From NCBI RefSeq assembly GCF_947500995.1, contig NZ_CANMUA010000003.1, positions 1 through 64,000 on the forward strand: 64,000 nucleotides of DNA. The letters run 5' to 3'. The notes under the pieces are model-generated. The model was not told the origin of the DNA and ran no database searches. It saw nothing but the letters and a program-made list of their open reading frames with translations. Below, piece after piece: positions 26,496 through 34,479 of the stretch. The stretch is from an uncultured Serinicoccus sp. (GTDB lineage: Bacteria; Actinomycetota; Actinomycetes; Actinomycetales; Dermatophilaceae). The translations under genes and the position numbers were made by a program. How positions within the stretch are numbered: the first letter of the stretch is position 1; the number at the start of each line of letters is the position of its first letter.

Positions 26496-27973
26496 GGACA
26501 TCCCTCCGGCCAGACGACCGTCGCGGTGGGGCGGGCGTCGTCCTCGGCGCCGGTGGGCGTGACGCCGGAGGTGGTGCCCCCCGGGCCCGCGAGGGCGCCG
26601 GTGCCCAGGTCCAGCGACTCGCGCAGCAGGTCGTCGACGGGTGAGCCGCTGCCCGGGGCGCCGCCGGCGTCGGGGAGGCTGTCGGCGGTGGTCGTGTCCA
26701 TGTCGTCCGGGATCTGGGTGGCGGTCGTCCCGTCGGGCAGCAGCACGGTCGGGACGCAGGCCGCCGGCGTGAGGGCCCGCAGGTCGGCGACGACGCGGTC
26801 GGCCCCCGCGCGCCCGTCCGCGGACAGGGTGTCCTGGACCCGCTCCTGGTAGTAGTCCGGCAGGTCCTCGACGAGCACGTCGGTCTGCTCCTCGGCGGTG
26901 GACAACCGCACGGGCCCGAGGTCCTGGGAGATCCCGCGGTAGATCGTCACCCGCCCGTCCTGCTCGCCGACGAAGTACTGCTGCTGGCTCCACGTCCAGG
27001 CCGCCCAGCCGCCGGCGACGAGCACCGCGGCGAGGGCGACACCGACCCCGACCAGCCGCAGCCAGCGCACCCAGGGCCGGGACTGCTCCTCGGCCAGCAG
27101 CGGCGCCTCGGCGATCTCGGAGGTGCCCGCGGCCTCCCGGGACAGGGCGGCGGCCTTCTCGGCGGGGCTGAGGTGGCTGAGCGGGCGGGTGCCGCGGCGC
27201 TCGCTGGCGGCCCCGACCACCTGCGGCTTGCTCGTGCCCTCCCCGGGCGAGACGGCGTCGGCGACGATGACGCTGACGTTGTCGCGCGTCGAGGCGCGCA
27301 GCGCCGTGTGGACCAGCGCGTCGGCGACCTGGCCGGGGGTGCGGCCGGGTTCGGCGAGGATCTCGGTGACGACCTCGGTGGAGACGTAGTCGGTGAGCCC
27401 GTCGCTGCACAGCAGCACCCGGTCGCCCTCGCGCAGCTCGCGCAGCGACAGGTCCGGGTGGTCCTCCGGGCGGCCGGTGAAGACGCGGGTCACGAGGGAG
27501 CGCTGGGGGTGGTGCTGGGCCTCCTCCTGGCTGATCCGGCCCTCGTCCAGCAGCTTCTGCACGAACGAGTGGTCGGTGGTGATCTGGGTGAGGCGCCCAC
27601 CGCGCAGGAGGTAGGCCCGGGAGTCGCCGATGTTGGCGACCGCGAGCTTGCTGTCGACCCGGAGCATGGCGATGCAGGTGGTGCCCATGCCGTCGGAGTC
27701 CGGGTAGACCTCCATGACGTCGGCCAGCCGGTTGTTGGCCTCCTCGAGGGCGTGCTCGAGGATGTCCAGGGCGTCGTCGGCGCCGTGCGACTCCCCGTCG
27801 AGGTGCACGAGCTCGCCCACGACGAGGGAGGAGGCGACGTCACCCGCGGCGTGCCCGCCCATCCCGTCGCACAGCACCAGGAGCTCGGGGCCGGCATACG
27901 CAGAGTCCTCGTTGCGGGACTTGCTGCCGAGGCCGATGTTGGTGCGCGCGGCGTAGCGGAGGGCGAGGGCCAT
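26492..27973 (-). CDS. pstP: PP2C-type serine/threonine phosphatase PstP
   Basis: A 493-residue protein phosphatase opposing PknB. The PP2C domain (5-235) has metal-binding motifs RNEDSAY, LLVLCDGMGGHAAGDVAS, GMGTTCIA, SDGLTDYV and STRDNVSVIVAD. A juxtamembrane segment leads to one membrane helix (LVGVGVALAAVLVAGGWAAW) and an extracellular tail. ATG at 27973 is two bases after the fhaB stop. It should dephosphorylate PknB, FhaA and wall enzymes. Confidence 0.94.
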   Translation of the reverse strand: MALALRYAARTNIGLGSKSRNEDSAYAGPELLVLCDGMGGHAAGDVASSLVVGELVHLDGESHGADDALDILEHALEEANNRLADVMEVYPDSDGMGTTCIAMLRVDSKLAVANIGDSRAYLLRGGRLTQITTDHSFVQKLLDEGRISQEEAQHHPQRSLVTRVFTGRPEDHPDLSLRELREGDRVLLCSDGLTDYVSTEVVTEILAEPGRTPGQVADALVHTALRASTRDNVSVIVADAVSPGEGTSKPQVVGAASERRGTRPLSHLSPAEKAAALSREAAGTSEIAEAPLLAEEQSRPWVRWLRLVGVGVALAAVLVAGGWAAWTWSQQQYFVGEQDGRVTIYRGISQDLGPVRLSTAEEQTDVLVEDLPDYYQERVQDTLSADGRAGADRVVADLRALTPAACVPTVLLPDGTTATQIPDDMDTTTADSLPDAGGAPGSGSPVDDLLRESLDLGTGALAGPGGTTSGVTPTGAEDDARPTATVVWPEGCP

Positions 27974-27975
27974 GC

Positions 27976-28443
27976 TCAACGACGCAGCTCGAGGACGGTC
28001 TGACCGATCCGGATCTGCGCGCCCGGGTCGAGCCGGGCACCGGTCGCGATCCGCTGCCCGTTGACCTCGGTGCCGTTGGTGGAGCCGAGGTCGTCGGCGT
28101 ACCACGCGTCAGCGCCGGGGTAGATGCGCAGGTGCCGGCCGGAGGCGTAGTCGTCGGTGAGGACGAGCGAGCACTCGGGGTTGCGCCCGACGAGGACTCC
28201 GGCGTCGTGCAGCGGCACCGAGGTGCCGCGCAGCCGGCCCTCGGTGACGACGAGGTGGGTGGGGGTGTTGCGCCGCTGCTTGCGGTCCGAGCGTGACTCC
28301 GGCTTGCGGGTCGGCCCGGCGTTGCGGGTGAGGACCCGGGTGCCGTAGAGGTCGCCGCGCAGCGCGCCCACCACGGCGACGACGAAGGCCCAGAGGAGCA
28401 CGACGACCCCGAGGCGGAGCAGGTTGAGGGTCAGCTCACCCAT
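27976..28443 (-). CDS. fhaB: FHA-domain protein FhaB (FipA)
   Basis: A 155-residue protein with an N-terminal membrane helix (residues 5-27) and a C-terminal FHA domain that binds phosphothreonine: GRNPECSLVL, SGRHLRIY and LGSTNGTEVNG carry the conserved Gly, Ser, His and Asn. The ATG at 28443 shares its A with the fhaA stop (TGATG). FhaB/FipA links PknB signalling to the divisome. Confidence 0.93.
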   Translation of the reverse strand: MGELTLNLLRLGVVVLLWAFVVAVVGALRGDLYGTRVLTRNAGPTRKPESRSDRKQRRNTPTHLVVTEGRLRGTSVPLHDAGVLVGRNPECSLVLTDDYASGRHLRIYPGADAWYADDLGSTNGTEVNGQRIATGARLDPGAQIRIGQTVLELRR

Positions 28444-29330
28444 CAACCCTCCAGGTGGACCGTGATGTGGGTGCGTCCCAGGGTGATGCGGTCGCCGGAG
28501 CGCAGCTCCTCGCTGCCGACCTGCTCACCGTTGAGGTAGGTGCCGTTGGTGGAGTTGAGGTCCCGCAGGATCACCTGCAGGTGGGGCCCGTCGTGGCTGA
28601 TGCGGATCTCGGCGTGCCGGCGGGAGGCGCCCGGGTCGTCGACGACGAGCGTGCAGTCCTCGCCGCGCCCGAGGGTGGTGACGGCCGCGGTCAGCGGCAC
28701 CTGCCGGCCGTCGATGGTGAGGGCGGGGCCGGAGCGGCGCGGGCGCGGGCGTTCTGCGGCGGGTCGGCGGTATGCCGACTCCTCGTACGCGTCGGCGGCG
28801 TGGTCGACGTCGTGGTCGCGGTCCCCGTCGCGCGCCTCGGCGGCGGCCCGACGGGCGTCCGCCTCGCGCTGCTCGCGCTCCTGCGCCTCGCGTCGCTCGT
28901 CGCGGGCGCGCTGGGCCTGGGCGAACTCGCGGGCGCCACCGCGCTGGCCGCCCTGCCGGCCGTCCTTGGCCGTGGGGCGGACCCGGAAGATGCCGGTCTC
29001 CAGCTCCTCGCCGGAGACGAGGCGGACCTCGAACGGGCCGGGAGCGACATACCTCTGCGCGTCGGCGTGGTCCTCGGCCGCGGCGACGAGTTCGTCGGTG
29101 AGGGCGTGCTCGTAGGACGCGAGCCGCTCGTAGTCGGACTCGGCCAGCTCGACGGTGAAGACGTTGGGGACCATGGTCCGCCCGGGGCCCAGGACGGCGG
29201 CGCGGTCGTCCATGGCGCCGCGCATCGCCGAGGCGATCTCGACCGGCTGCACCTCGGCCTTGAAGACCTTGGCGAAGGGTTGCTTGACGGCTCGCTCGAG
29301 ACCCCGCTCGAGCCTGTCGAACACACCCAC
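28443..29330 (-). CDS. fhaA: FHA-domain protein FhaA with DUF3662 domain
   Basis: A 295-residue cytosolic protein: an N-terminal DUF3662 domain (GVFDRLERGLERAV at the start), a charged Arg/Glu-rich linker with repeated REQRE-like stretches, and a C-terminal FHA domain with LGRGEDC, GASRRHAEI and LNSTNGTYLNG. In mycobacteria FhaA binds phosphorylated MviN and regulates lipid II supply. GTG at 29330 has GAGGAG six bases upstream; the open frame beyond it runs antisense through the tRNA gene and is not coding. It is the first gene of the operon through pknB. Confidence 0.93.
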   Translation of the reverse strand: MGVFDRLERGLERAVKQPFAKVFKAEVQPVEIASAMRGAMDDRAAVLGPGRTMVPNVFTVELAESDYERLASYEHALTDELVAAAEDHADAQRYVAPGPFEVRLVSGEELETGIFRVRPTAKDGRQGGQRGGAREFAQAQRARDERREAQEREQREADARRAAAEARDGDRDHDVDHAADAYEESAYRRPAAERPRPRRSGPALTIDGRQVPLTAAVTTLGRGEDCTLVVDDPGASRRHAEIRISHDGPHLQVILRDLNSTNGTYLNGEQVGSEELRSGDRITLGRTHITVHLEG

Positions 29331-29491
29331 GTCCTGCTCCTCGGTCTCGTCACGGCACTGGCTGGCGCCTCGATGGTATCTGCCGACCGTGGGAGGAGCC
29401 TGGAGGCTGGGGGGTGCGGTGACGGCACGGCGGAGGCGCCCGGTGCGCGCCCGGGGGCATCGACGATTCGGGGCGGACGCTGCCACCGTGC

Positions 29492-29497
29492 TAATCT
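29492..29497 (+). promoter_or_regulatory. Extended -10 promoter of tRNA-Leu
   Basis: TGCTAATCT supplies a TAATCT hexamer with the extended -10 TG, 13 bases before the mature tRNA 5' end. No good -35 is visible. Confidence 0.5.
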
Positions 29498-29509
29498 TGC
29501 TCGGCACTC

Positions 29510-29593
29510 GCGCGAGTGGCGGAATAGGCAGACGCGCACGGTTCAGGTCCGTGTGCCCGCAAGGGCGTGGGGGTTCAACTCCCCCCTCGCGCA
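29510..29593 (+). tRNA. tRNA-Leu (CAG anticodon)
   Basis: An 84-base class II tRNA. The acceptor stem GCGCGAG (29510-29516) pairs with CTCGCGC (29586-29592); the anticodon arm holds CAG at 29544-29546; a long variable arm (CCCGCAAGGGCG region) and a TTCAACT T-loop closed by GGGGG/CCCCC follow. The discriminator is A29593 and CCA is not encoded. The long variable arm and CAG anticodon identify leucine (CUG codons, the main Leu codon at this GC). Confidence 0.95.
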
Positions 29594-29599
29594 CACCGG

Positions 29600-29635
29600 A
29601 AGAGCCCCAGGGATCATCGATCACCTGGGGCTCTT
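29600..29635 (+). terminator. Terminator of tRNA-Leu
   Basis: AAGAGCCCCAGG (29600-29611) and its exact complement at 29624-29635 form a 12-bp stem with a 12-base loop, seven bases after the tRNA. Confidence 0.8.
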
Positions 29636-29986
29636 CGCTGTTCCCGGGCCGCCGCCGTGCCGTGTCGGCCCGCCCCTCTCCAGCCCCCGGGGCCGTGCTG
29701 GCCCGTCCTTGTCCAGCGGGGGCTGTGCGGCCCCGTCCCTCTTCAGCCCCCGGGGCCGTGCTGGCCCGTTCCTCTCCAGCCGCCGTTGCCGTGCTGGCCC
29801 GTTCCTCTCCAGCCCCCGGGGCCGCCGATTCCTGATCAGTCCTCACGGACCCCAGCAGTCACAGCAGTCACACGATGCGGGGACATGCCCCGATGACACA
29901 GGTATATCCCCGTCCGCCGCGAACTTCTCCGCACCATGGTGCTCGCCGGGCTCGTGAGACTCGTGGGGCGTGCAGGAACCGTGCGG
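29636..29986. other. Intergenic gap holding the minisatellite and a GTCACA pair
   Basis: Besides the tandem repeat, this gap has GTCACA twice with a nine-base period (29858-29863 and 29867-29872) and a small inverted repeat CGGGG/CCCCG near 29878-29893. It sits between a plus-strand tRNA and the 3' end of a minus-strand gene, so no gene start explains the motifs. No coding frame is supported. Confidence 0.5.
29668..29823. repeat. 33-bp GC-rich tandem repeat (minisatellite)
   Basis: About four and a half imperfect units built on CTCCAGCCCCCGGGGCCGTG plus CTGGCCCGTTC, with the CAG phase at 29681, 29714, 29744, 29777 and 29810, giving a period of 33 with one unit of 30. It lies in the non-coding gap after the tRNA terminator. 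The period keeps frames open on both strands as 11-residue repeats, but neither has a start signal, so coding is doubtful. It could serve as a variable-number locus. Confidence 0.75.
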
Positions 29987-31213
29987 TCAGGCCTCGTGCG
30001 CCACGACGCCGCCCTGGAGCACCATCCGCAGCTGGGCCGCGGGGTCGGCGAGCACCTGGGCGTCCTCCACGGGGTTGCTGCGCCAGAGCGCGAGGTCGGC
30101 CGTCGCGCCCTCCGCGACCGTGCCCAGCCGGCCAGGCTGCCCCACGAGGTCGGCACCGACGAGGGTCGCCGAGCGCAGGATGTCCACGGGAGTCTGGACC
30201 TGGGCCCGGATCGTGAACTCGTGGCTCTGGTGGCGGTGCATGGCGCCCAGCAGGTCGGTCCCGAGGGCGATCTTGACCCCGCCCTTGCTCGCGAGGTCCA
30301 GGGCGTGCAGCCCGGCCTCGAGCACGTCGCCCACCTTGGCCTGGCTCGCCGCGGGCAGACCGGCCTCCGCGCCCTCCTTGCTCAGGTAGTCGTAGGTCAC
30401 CAGGGTCGGCACGAGGAAGGCGTCGTGCTCGCGGAAGAGCGCGACGCTGGAGGCGTCGATGAGGTTGCCGTGCTCGATGCACCGCAGACCCAGCTGCAGC
30501 CCGCGGTTGACGGCGCGCGCGGTGTAGGCGTGCCCGGTGACGTAGCGGTTGGCGTTGGACGCCTCCTCGACGACGGCCTCGATCTCGTCGACCGAGAACT
30601 GCAGCGAGTCGACCCGGTCGGTCGGGGAGGCGACGCCTCCGGAGAGCATGATCTTGACGTGGTCGGCGCCGGTGCGCAGCTGGTTGCGGGCGGCCCGGCG
30701 GACCTCGTCGACCCCGTCGCAGAGGGTGCCGATGTTGGGGCAGCAGACGTGGTTGTCGACGACCTGCCGACCGGCGCTGCGCAGGTCGGCGTGCCCGCCG
30801 CTGGGTGACAGCGCCTTGCCCCCGAAGAAGACCGTGGGTCCGGCCCACAGCCCGTCCGCGACCGCGGCCGCCACCCCGTGGTCCGCACCGCCGACGTCGC
30901 GCACCGAGGTGAAGCCGCGCTCGAGCATCCCCCGCAGGATCCCCTGGGTCTGGGCCGCGACGTAGAAGGGGGAGAACTCCGCCTGCGCCGCCAGGTCCGC
31001 GGTCCCGGCGGTGACGTGGACGTGCGCGTCGATGAGGCCCGGGCTCACGAACAGGCCCGTGGCGTCGATCGTGGTGGCGGACCGCGGTGGCGTGACGTCG
31101 GGGCCCACCTCCTGGATCACCCCGTCGCTGATGACGATGTCGGCGCGGACGGCCTCCCCGGCCGTGACGTCGCAGACGCTGCCTCCCTGCAGGACGACGG
31201 TGTCGGCTTCCAC
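29987..31213 (-). CDS. Amidohydrolase family metal-dependent hydrolase
   Basis: A 408-residue enzyme of the imidazolonepropionase-like amidohydrolase group. Metal ligands are visible: HVHV near residue 63, the carboxylated lysine in HVKIMLSGG, the histidines of GHAYTARA and CIEHGNLI, and the aspartate of ALGTDLLG. Related proteins hydrolyse cyclic amides or dipeptides with bulky acyl groups; the substrate here is not known. GTG at 31213 has AGGAG seven bases upstream. It is divergent from the rpiR-type regulator and is likely co-regulated with the symporter and dehalogenase beyond it. Confidence 0.87.
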   Translation of the reverse strand: MEADTVVLQGGSVCDVTAGEAVRADIVISDGVIQEVGPDVTPPRSATTIDATGLFVSPGLIDAHVHVTAGTADLAAQAEFSPFYVAAQTQGILRGMLERGFTSVRDVGGADHGVAAAVADGLWAGPTVFFGGKALSPSGGHADLRSAGRQVVDNHVCCPNIGTLCDGVDEVRRAARNQLRTGADHVKIMLSGGVASPTDRVDSLQFSVDEIEAVVEEASNANRYVTGHAYTARAVNRGLQLGLRCIEHGNLIDASSVALFREHDAFLVPTLVTYDYLSKEGAEAGLPAASQAKVGDVLEAGLHALDLASKGGVKIALGTDLLGAMHRHQSHEFTIRAQVQTPVDILRSATLVGADLVGQPGRLGTVAEGATADLALWRSNPVEDAQVLADPAAQLRMVLQGGVVAHEA

Positions 31214-31268
31214 TGCTGATCTCCTCTCGCGGGCTTCGCGCCTCACCCTGCCACAGTCCCGCAAGAAA

Positions 31269-31279
31269 TGTTGCACAAT
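31269..31279. promoter_or_regulatory. Candidate RpiR operator overlapping the regulator's -10
   Basis: TGTTGCACAAT lies between the divergent amidohydrolase and regulator genes. TGTTGCA recurs at 32169-32175 before the symporter, and CGTTGCAC occurs on the minus strand near 32202-32209. CACAAT, the end of this motif, is six bases before the regulator ATG, so binding would block its own transcription. Confidence 0.45.
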
Positions 31280-31285
31280 GTCACC

Positions 31286-32167
31286 ATGTCCGTCAGCGAG
31301 GTGCCGCCGTGGGTGGCGGCGCGCCTGGGAGCACGTGCACCGGGGCGGGGGGTGCAGGAGGTGCTGAGGACGTTGGGCTCGCACCCGCGCCAGATGTCGT
31401 ACGCCTCGGTCCAGGAGGCGGCGGGCCTCGCCGAGGTGAACCCCGCCACGGTCGTGCGCGCGGCCCAGCTCATCGGGTTCACCGGCTGGCCGCAGCTGCG
31501 GGCGGAGGTCCGGTCCCGCTACCTGTCGCTGCTCTCGGCGTCCGAGGTGCTGCAGGAGCACGGGGAGGCGCAGGGGGCCGGGGAGTCCGCCGTGCGGCAG
31601 GACCTGCACAACCTGCGGGACCTGGGGACCCTCCTCGACGAGGACCAGCTCGCCCGGGTGGCGGCCATCATCATGGCCGCCCGCACCACCCTCGTCCTCG
31701 GGTCGGGCAGCTTCGCGGCTCCCGGCCTGCAGCTGGCCCACCTGACGCAGACCCTGGGGCACGACGTCCGGCTGGAGCGCGCGGGCGGCACGGCGCTGCT
31801 CAACGCCTTCGCGATGCTCCGCGAGGGGGACGCGCTGGTGATCTTCCACCTGTGGCGGACGCCCGGGGACCTGCTGCAGATCGCGGGTCTCGCCCGTGAC
31901 CGGGGGGTGAGGCTGGTCGTCGTCGGCGACCACGCCCGCCCGGGCATCACGGCGCTCGCCGACGAGTTCGTCATGGTCCCGAGCGAGGGGGCCAGCATGT
32001 TCCCCTCGCTGGTGCCGACGGTGACGGTGGTCCAGGCGGTCGTGGCCGCGATCGTGGCGGCCGACCCGGGGGCGGCGACCCGGGCCACCGACGCCGCCGA
32101 CGAGCTCTGGCGCGACTTCGGTCTCTTCCCCCGCGACAAGGACGGACTGCTGCCCGAGGTGCAATAG
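31286..32167 (+). CDS. MurR/RpiR family transcriptional regulator
   Basis: A 293-residue regulator with an N-terminal HTH_6 winged helix (about 20-95, with NPATVVRAAQLIGFTGWPQLR) and a C-terminal SIS sugar-phosphate-type domain (about 125-255, VLGSGSFAAPGLQLA and ALVIFHLWRTPGD). In this family the SIS domain senses a pathway intermediate. ATG at 31286 has no Shine-Dalgarno site; CACAAT six bases upstream suggests a leaderless message. An ATG at 31268 would lengthen it by six residues. It sits between an amidohydrolase and a symporter, its likely targets. Confidence 0.85.
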   Translation: MSVSEVPPWVAARLGARAPGRGVQEVLRTLGSHPRQMSYASVQEAAGLAEVNPATVVRAAQLIGFTGWPQLRAEVRSRYLSLLSASEVLQEHGEAQGAGESAVRQDLHNLRDLGTLLDEDQLARVAAIIMAARTTLVLGSGSFAAPGLQLAHLTQTLGHDVRLERAGGTALLNAFAMLREGDALVIFHLWRTPGDLLQIAGLARDRGVRLVVVGDHARPGITALADEFVMVPSEGASMFPSLVPTVTVVQAVVAAIVAADPGAATRATDAADELWRDFGLFPRDKDGLLPEVQ

Positions 32168-32168
32168 T

Positions 32169-32209
32169 TGTTGCAATCTGGTGGCTCTCGCGGTTGGATG
32201 GCGTGCAAC
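32169..32209. promoter_or_regulatory. Second and third candidate RpiR sites before the symporter
   Basis: TGTTGCAAT (32169-32177) repeats the core of the element at 31269, and GTGCAACG (32202-32209) carries the inverted core. Both lie within 90 bases upstream of the symporter ATG. Confidence 0.4.
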
Positions 32210-32256
32210 GTCCGCCGGGCCCGGCGGTCCCATCCCGTCCCTGTGGGAGGTCTGTC

Positions 32257-33687
32257 ATGCAGCCCGTGCACGTCACCACCCTGGTGCTCTACCTGGCCCT
32301 GATGGTCGGGATCGGCGTCTGGTTCAGCCGGCGCAAGTACACCGCGACCGCTGACGACTTCCTCTTCGCCGGCCGCAGCCTGCCCAAGCCGGTGATGATC
32401 GGGACCCTGCTGGCCACGTGGGTCGGGTCCGGGACGATCATCGGCGGGGCGAGCTTCGCCTACACCTACGGACCCCTGGCCTCGATCTTCTTCATGGCAG
32501 GGACCCCGGTCGGCATCGTCGTCCTCTACTTCATCGCCAAACGGGTCCGGCGCTCGGCCGCCCACACCGTGCCCGAGCTGCTCGAGCGGCGCTACGGCGT
32601 CGCGGTGCGGATCATCGCGGCCCTCATCACGATCCTCGCCTACACCGGCATCACCGCCTACCAGTTCACCGGCGGCGGCTACATCATCAGCGTCATCACG
32701 CCGCTGTCCCCGCAGGGCGGCGCGATCCTCGTGGCCGTCATCATCACCCTCCTCGCGGTGGGCGGCGGGCTGCGGTCGGTCGCCTGGAGCGACTTCGTCT
32801 CGGCCATGGTCATCGTGGTCAGCCTGCTCGTGGCGCTCCCGATCATCCTGGGTCGGGACATCGGCGGGTGGGACGCCTACTGGCAGGGGATGCCGGACAC
32901 CCACACCACCCTCTCCGGTGGCCTCCCGACCCTGGCCCTGCTGGGCTACTTCCTCCCGCTCTTCCTGCTCATCCTGGCCGACCAGAACATGTACCAGCGG
33001 CTCGGCGCGGCGCGCAGCGAGGACGAGGCCAAGCAGGCGACCGCCGGGTTCTTCTTCACCAGCTTCCTCGTGACCGTGCCGGTGGCGCTGCTCGGCTCGG
33101 CGGCCGTGGTGCTCATGCCCGACATCGCGCCGGACACCGCCATCCTCTCCCTCGCCGGCGAGGGCTACCTGCCGGTGGTCCTCGGCGGCCTGCTGCTCGG
33201 CGGGGCCCTGGCCTTCATCATCACCACCGGGTCCTCGTTCCTGCTCTCCGGCGCCGGCAACGTCGTCTACGACGCCGTGCAGCGGATGATGGGCGTACAG
33301 CTCGACGACGCCGGGCGCCTCAAGGTGCACCGCCTCGCGGTGCTCGCCATCGCCGCGGTCGCCTACGTGCTGGGGCGCTTCTTCCCCACCGTGCTCGAGC
33401 TGCAACTCTACTCCTACACCGTCTATGGCGTGGCCCTGGCGCCGCCGGTGCTCGCCATCTTCTTCTGGCAGCGGGCGACCAAGTGGGGAGCGATCGCCTC
33501 GATGAGCGTCGCGGTCGTCCTCACCATCACCTGGGAGCAGCTGGGTCAGCCCGGTGACATCAACTCGGTGCTGGTGTCCCTGCCCGCGACCCTGGTCACG
33601 CTCGTGGTCGTCAGCCTGCTCACCCCCGGGTCCCGGCGCAGCGTCGAGGACCAGCCGCTCGAGGCCGCCGAGGGTGAGGCGCGGTGA
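32257..33687 (+). CDS. Sodium:solute symporter (SSS) family transporter
   Basis: A 476-residue membrane protein with about 13 helices. SSS features include the first helix LVLYLALMVGIGVWFSRRK, DDFLFAGRSLPKP, ATWVGSGTIIGGASFAY, and LILADQNMYQRLGAARSE. It probably imports the substrate of the neighbouring amidohydrolase using the sodium gradient. GGGAGG lies six bases before the ATG. The stop overlaps the haloacid dehalogenase start, so the two are translationally coupled. Confidence 0.9.
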   Translation: MQPVHVTTLVLYLALMVGIGVWFSRRKYTATADDFLFAGRSLPKPVMIGTLLATWVGSGTIIGGASFAYTYGPLASIFFMAGTPVGIVVLYFIAKRVRRSAAHTVPELLERRYGVAVRIIAALITILAYTGITAYQFTGGGYIISVITPLSPQGGAILVAVIITLLAVGGGLRSVAWSDFVSAMVIVVSLLVALPIILGRDIGGWDAYWQGMPDTHTTLSGGLPTLALLGYFLPLFLLILADQNMYQRLGAARSEDEAKQATAGFFFTSFLVTVPVALLGSAAVVLMPDIAPDTAILSLAGEGYLPVVLGGLLLGGALAFIITTGSSFLLSGAGNVVYDAVQRMMGVQLDDAGRLKVHRLAVLAIAAVAYVLGRFFPTVLELQLYSYTVYGVALAPPVLAIFFWQRATKWGAIASMSVAVVLTITWEQLGQPGDINSVLVSLPATLVTLVVVSLLTPGSRRSVEDQPLEAAEGEAR

Positions 33688-34409
33688 TGCGGCTCCAGGA
33701 CTACCGCGCGCTGAGCTTCGACGTCTACGGCACGCTCATCGACTGGGAGGCCGGGATCGGCGGCGTCCTCGTCCCCTGGGCCGCGCAGGTGGGTCTGGGC
33801 CTGAGCGAGGAGGAACTGCTGCGCGAGTATGCCCGGGACGAGGCCGACGTGGCGCGCGAGCACCCGCGCACGCTCTACCCGGAGGTGCTCGCCCGGGCGT
33901 TCGCGCGCACGGGTCGGGCGCTCGGCGTCGAGGTCGACGAGGGGTGGAGGCAGCGGCTGGGCTCCTCGGTGCCCGACTGGCCGGCGTTCGAGGACTCCGC
34001 CGAGGCGCTCGCCTCGCTGGCGGAGCGGTTCTCGCTCATCATCCTGTCCAACGTGCACCGTGAGGGCTTCGCCGGCAGCAACCGCCACCTCGGCATGACG
34101 CCGTCCGCGGTCGTCACGGCGCAGGACGTCGGGGCGTACAAGCCCGCCGACCCGCACTTCCTGGCGCTGGACGCCACCCTGCGGGACCTCGGGATCGCCC
34201 GGGAGGAGCACCTGCACGTCGCGCAGAGCCTCTTCCACGACCACGTCCCGGCCGCCCGGCGCGGGCTCGACTCGGTCTGGATCAACCGCCGTCACGCCCG
34301 CCCCGGCTGGGGCGCGACGCCCGAGCCGCGCGGTCAGTGGTCCTACCTGGCGGAGTACCCCTCGATGGCCGCCTTCGCGCAGGCCGTCCAGGACGGCGAG
34401 GAGATCTGA
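33687..34409 (+). CDS. Haloacid dehalogenase type II (HAD superfamily)
   Basis: A 240-residue HAD hydrolase. Motif I is SFDVYGTLIDW with the nucleophile Asp; motif II LSNVHREGF; motif III lysine in YKPADPHF; motif IV acids in SLFHDHVPA. WINRR and the overall pattern are typical of type II 2-haloacid dehalogenases. The ATG at 33687 shares a base with the symporter stop (TGATG); a GTG at 33684 is an alternative. Whether it truly dehalogenates or acts on a phosphate or hydroxyl product of this pathway is undecided. Confidence 0.85.
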   Translation: MRLQDYRALSFDVYGTLIDWEAGIGGVLVPWAAQVGLGLSEEELLREYARDEADVAREHPRTLYPEVLARAFARTGRALGVEVDEGWRQRLGSSVPDWPAFEDSAEALASLAERFSLIILSNVHREGFAGSNRHLGMTPSAVVTAQDVGAYKPADPHFLALDATLRDLGIAREEHLHVAQSLFHDHVPAARRGLDSVWINRRHARPGWGATPEPRGQWSYLAEYPSMAAFAQAVQDGEEI

Positions 34410-34479
34410 GCGTCCCGAGGTCTGCGCGCCCCCAGGCCTGAGCGCCGTCGGGCGCGCGGCCCGCACGGGTGCGCGTCGC

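Noticed and set aside
29668-29823. CRISPR array
   Set aside because: The units are contiguous tandem copies without unique spacers, and no cas genes are present.
28443-29846. A longer reading of fhaA with 11-residue GEERASTAPGA-like repeats at its N-terminus
   Set aside because: It would run antisense through the tRNA-Leu gene and its terminator, and the GTG at 29330 has a good ribosome binding site.
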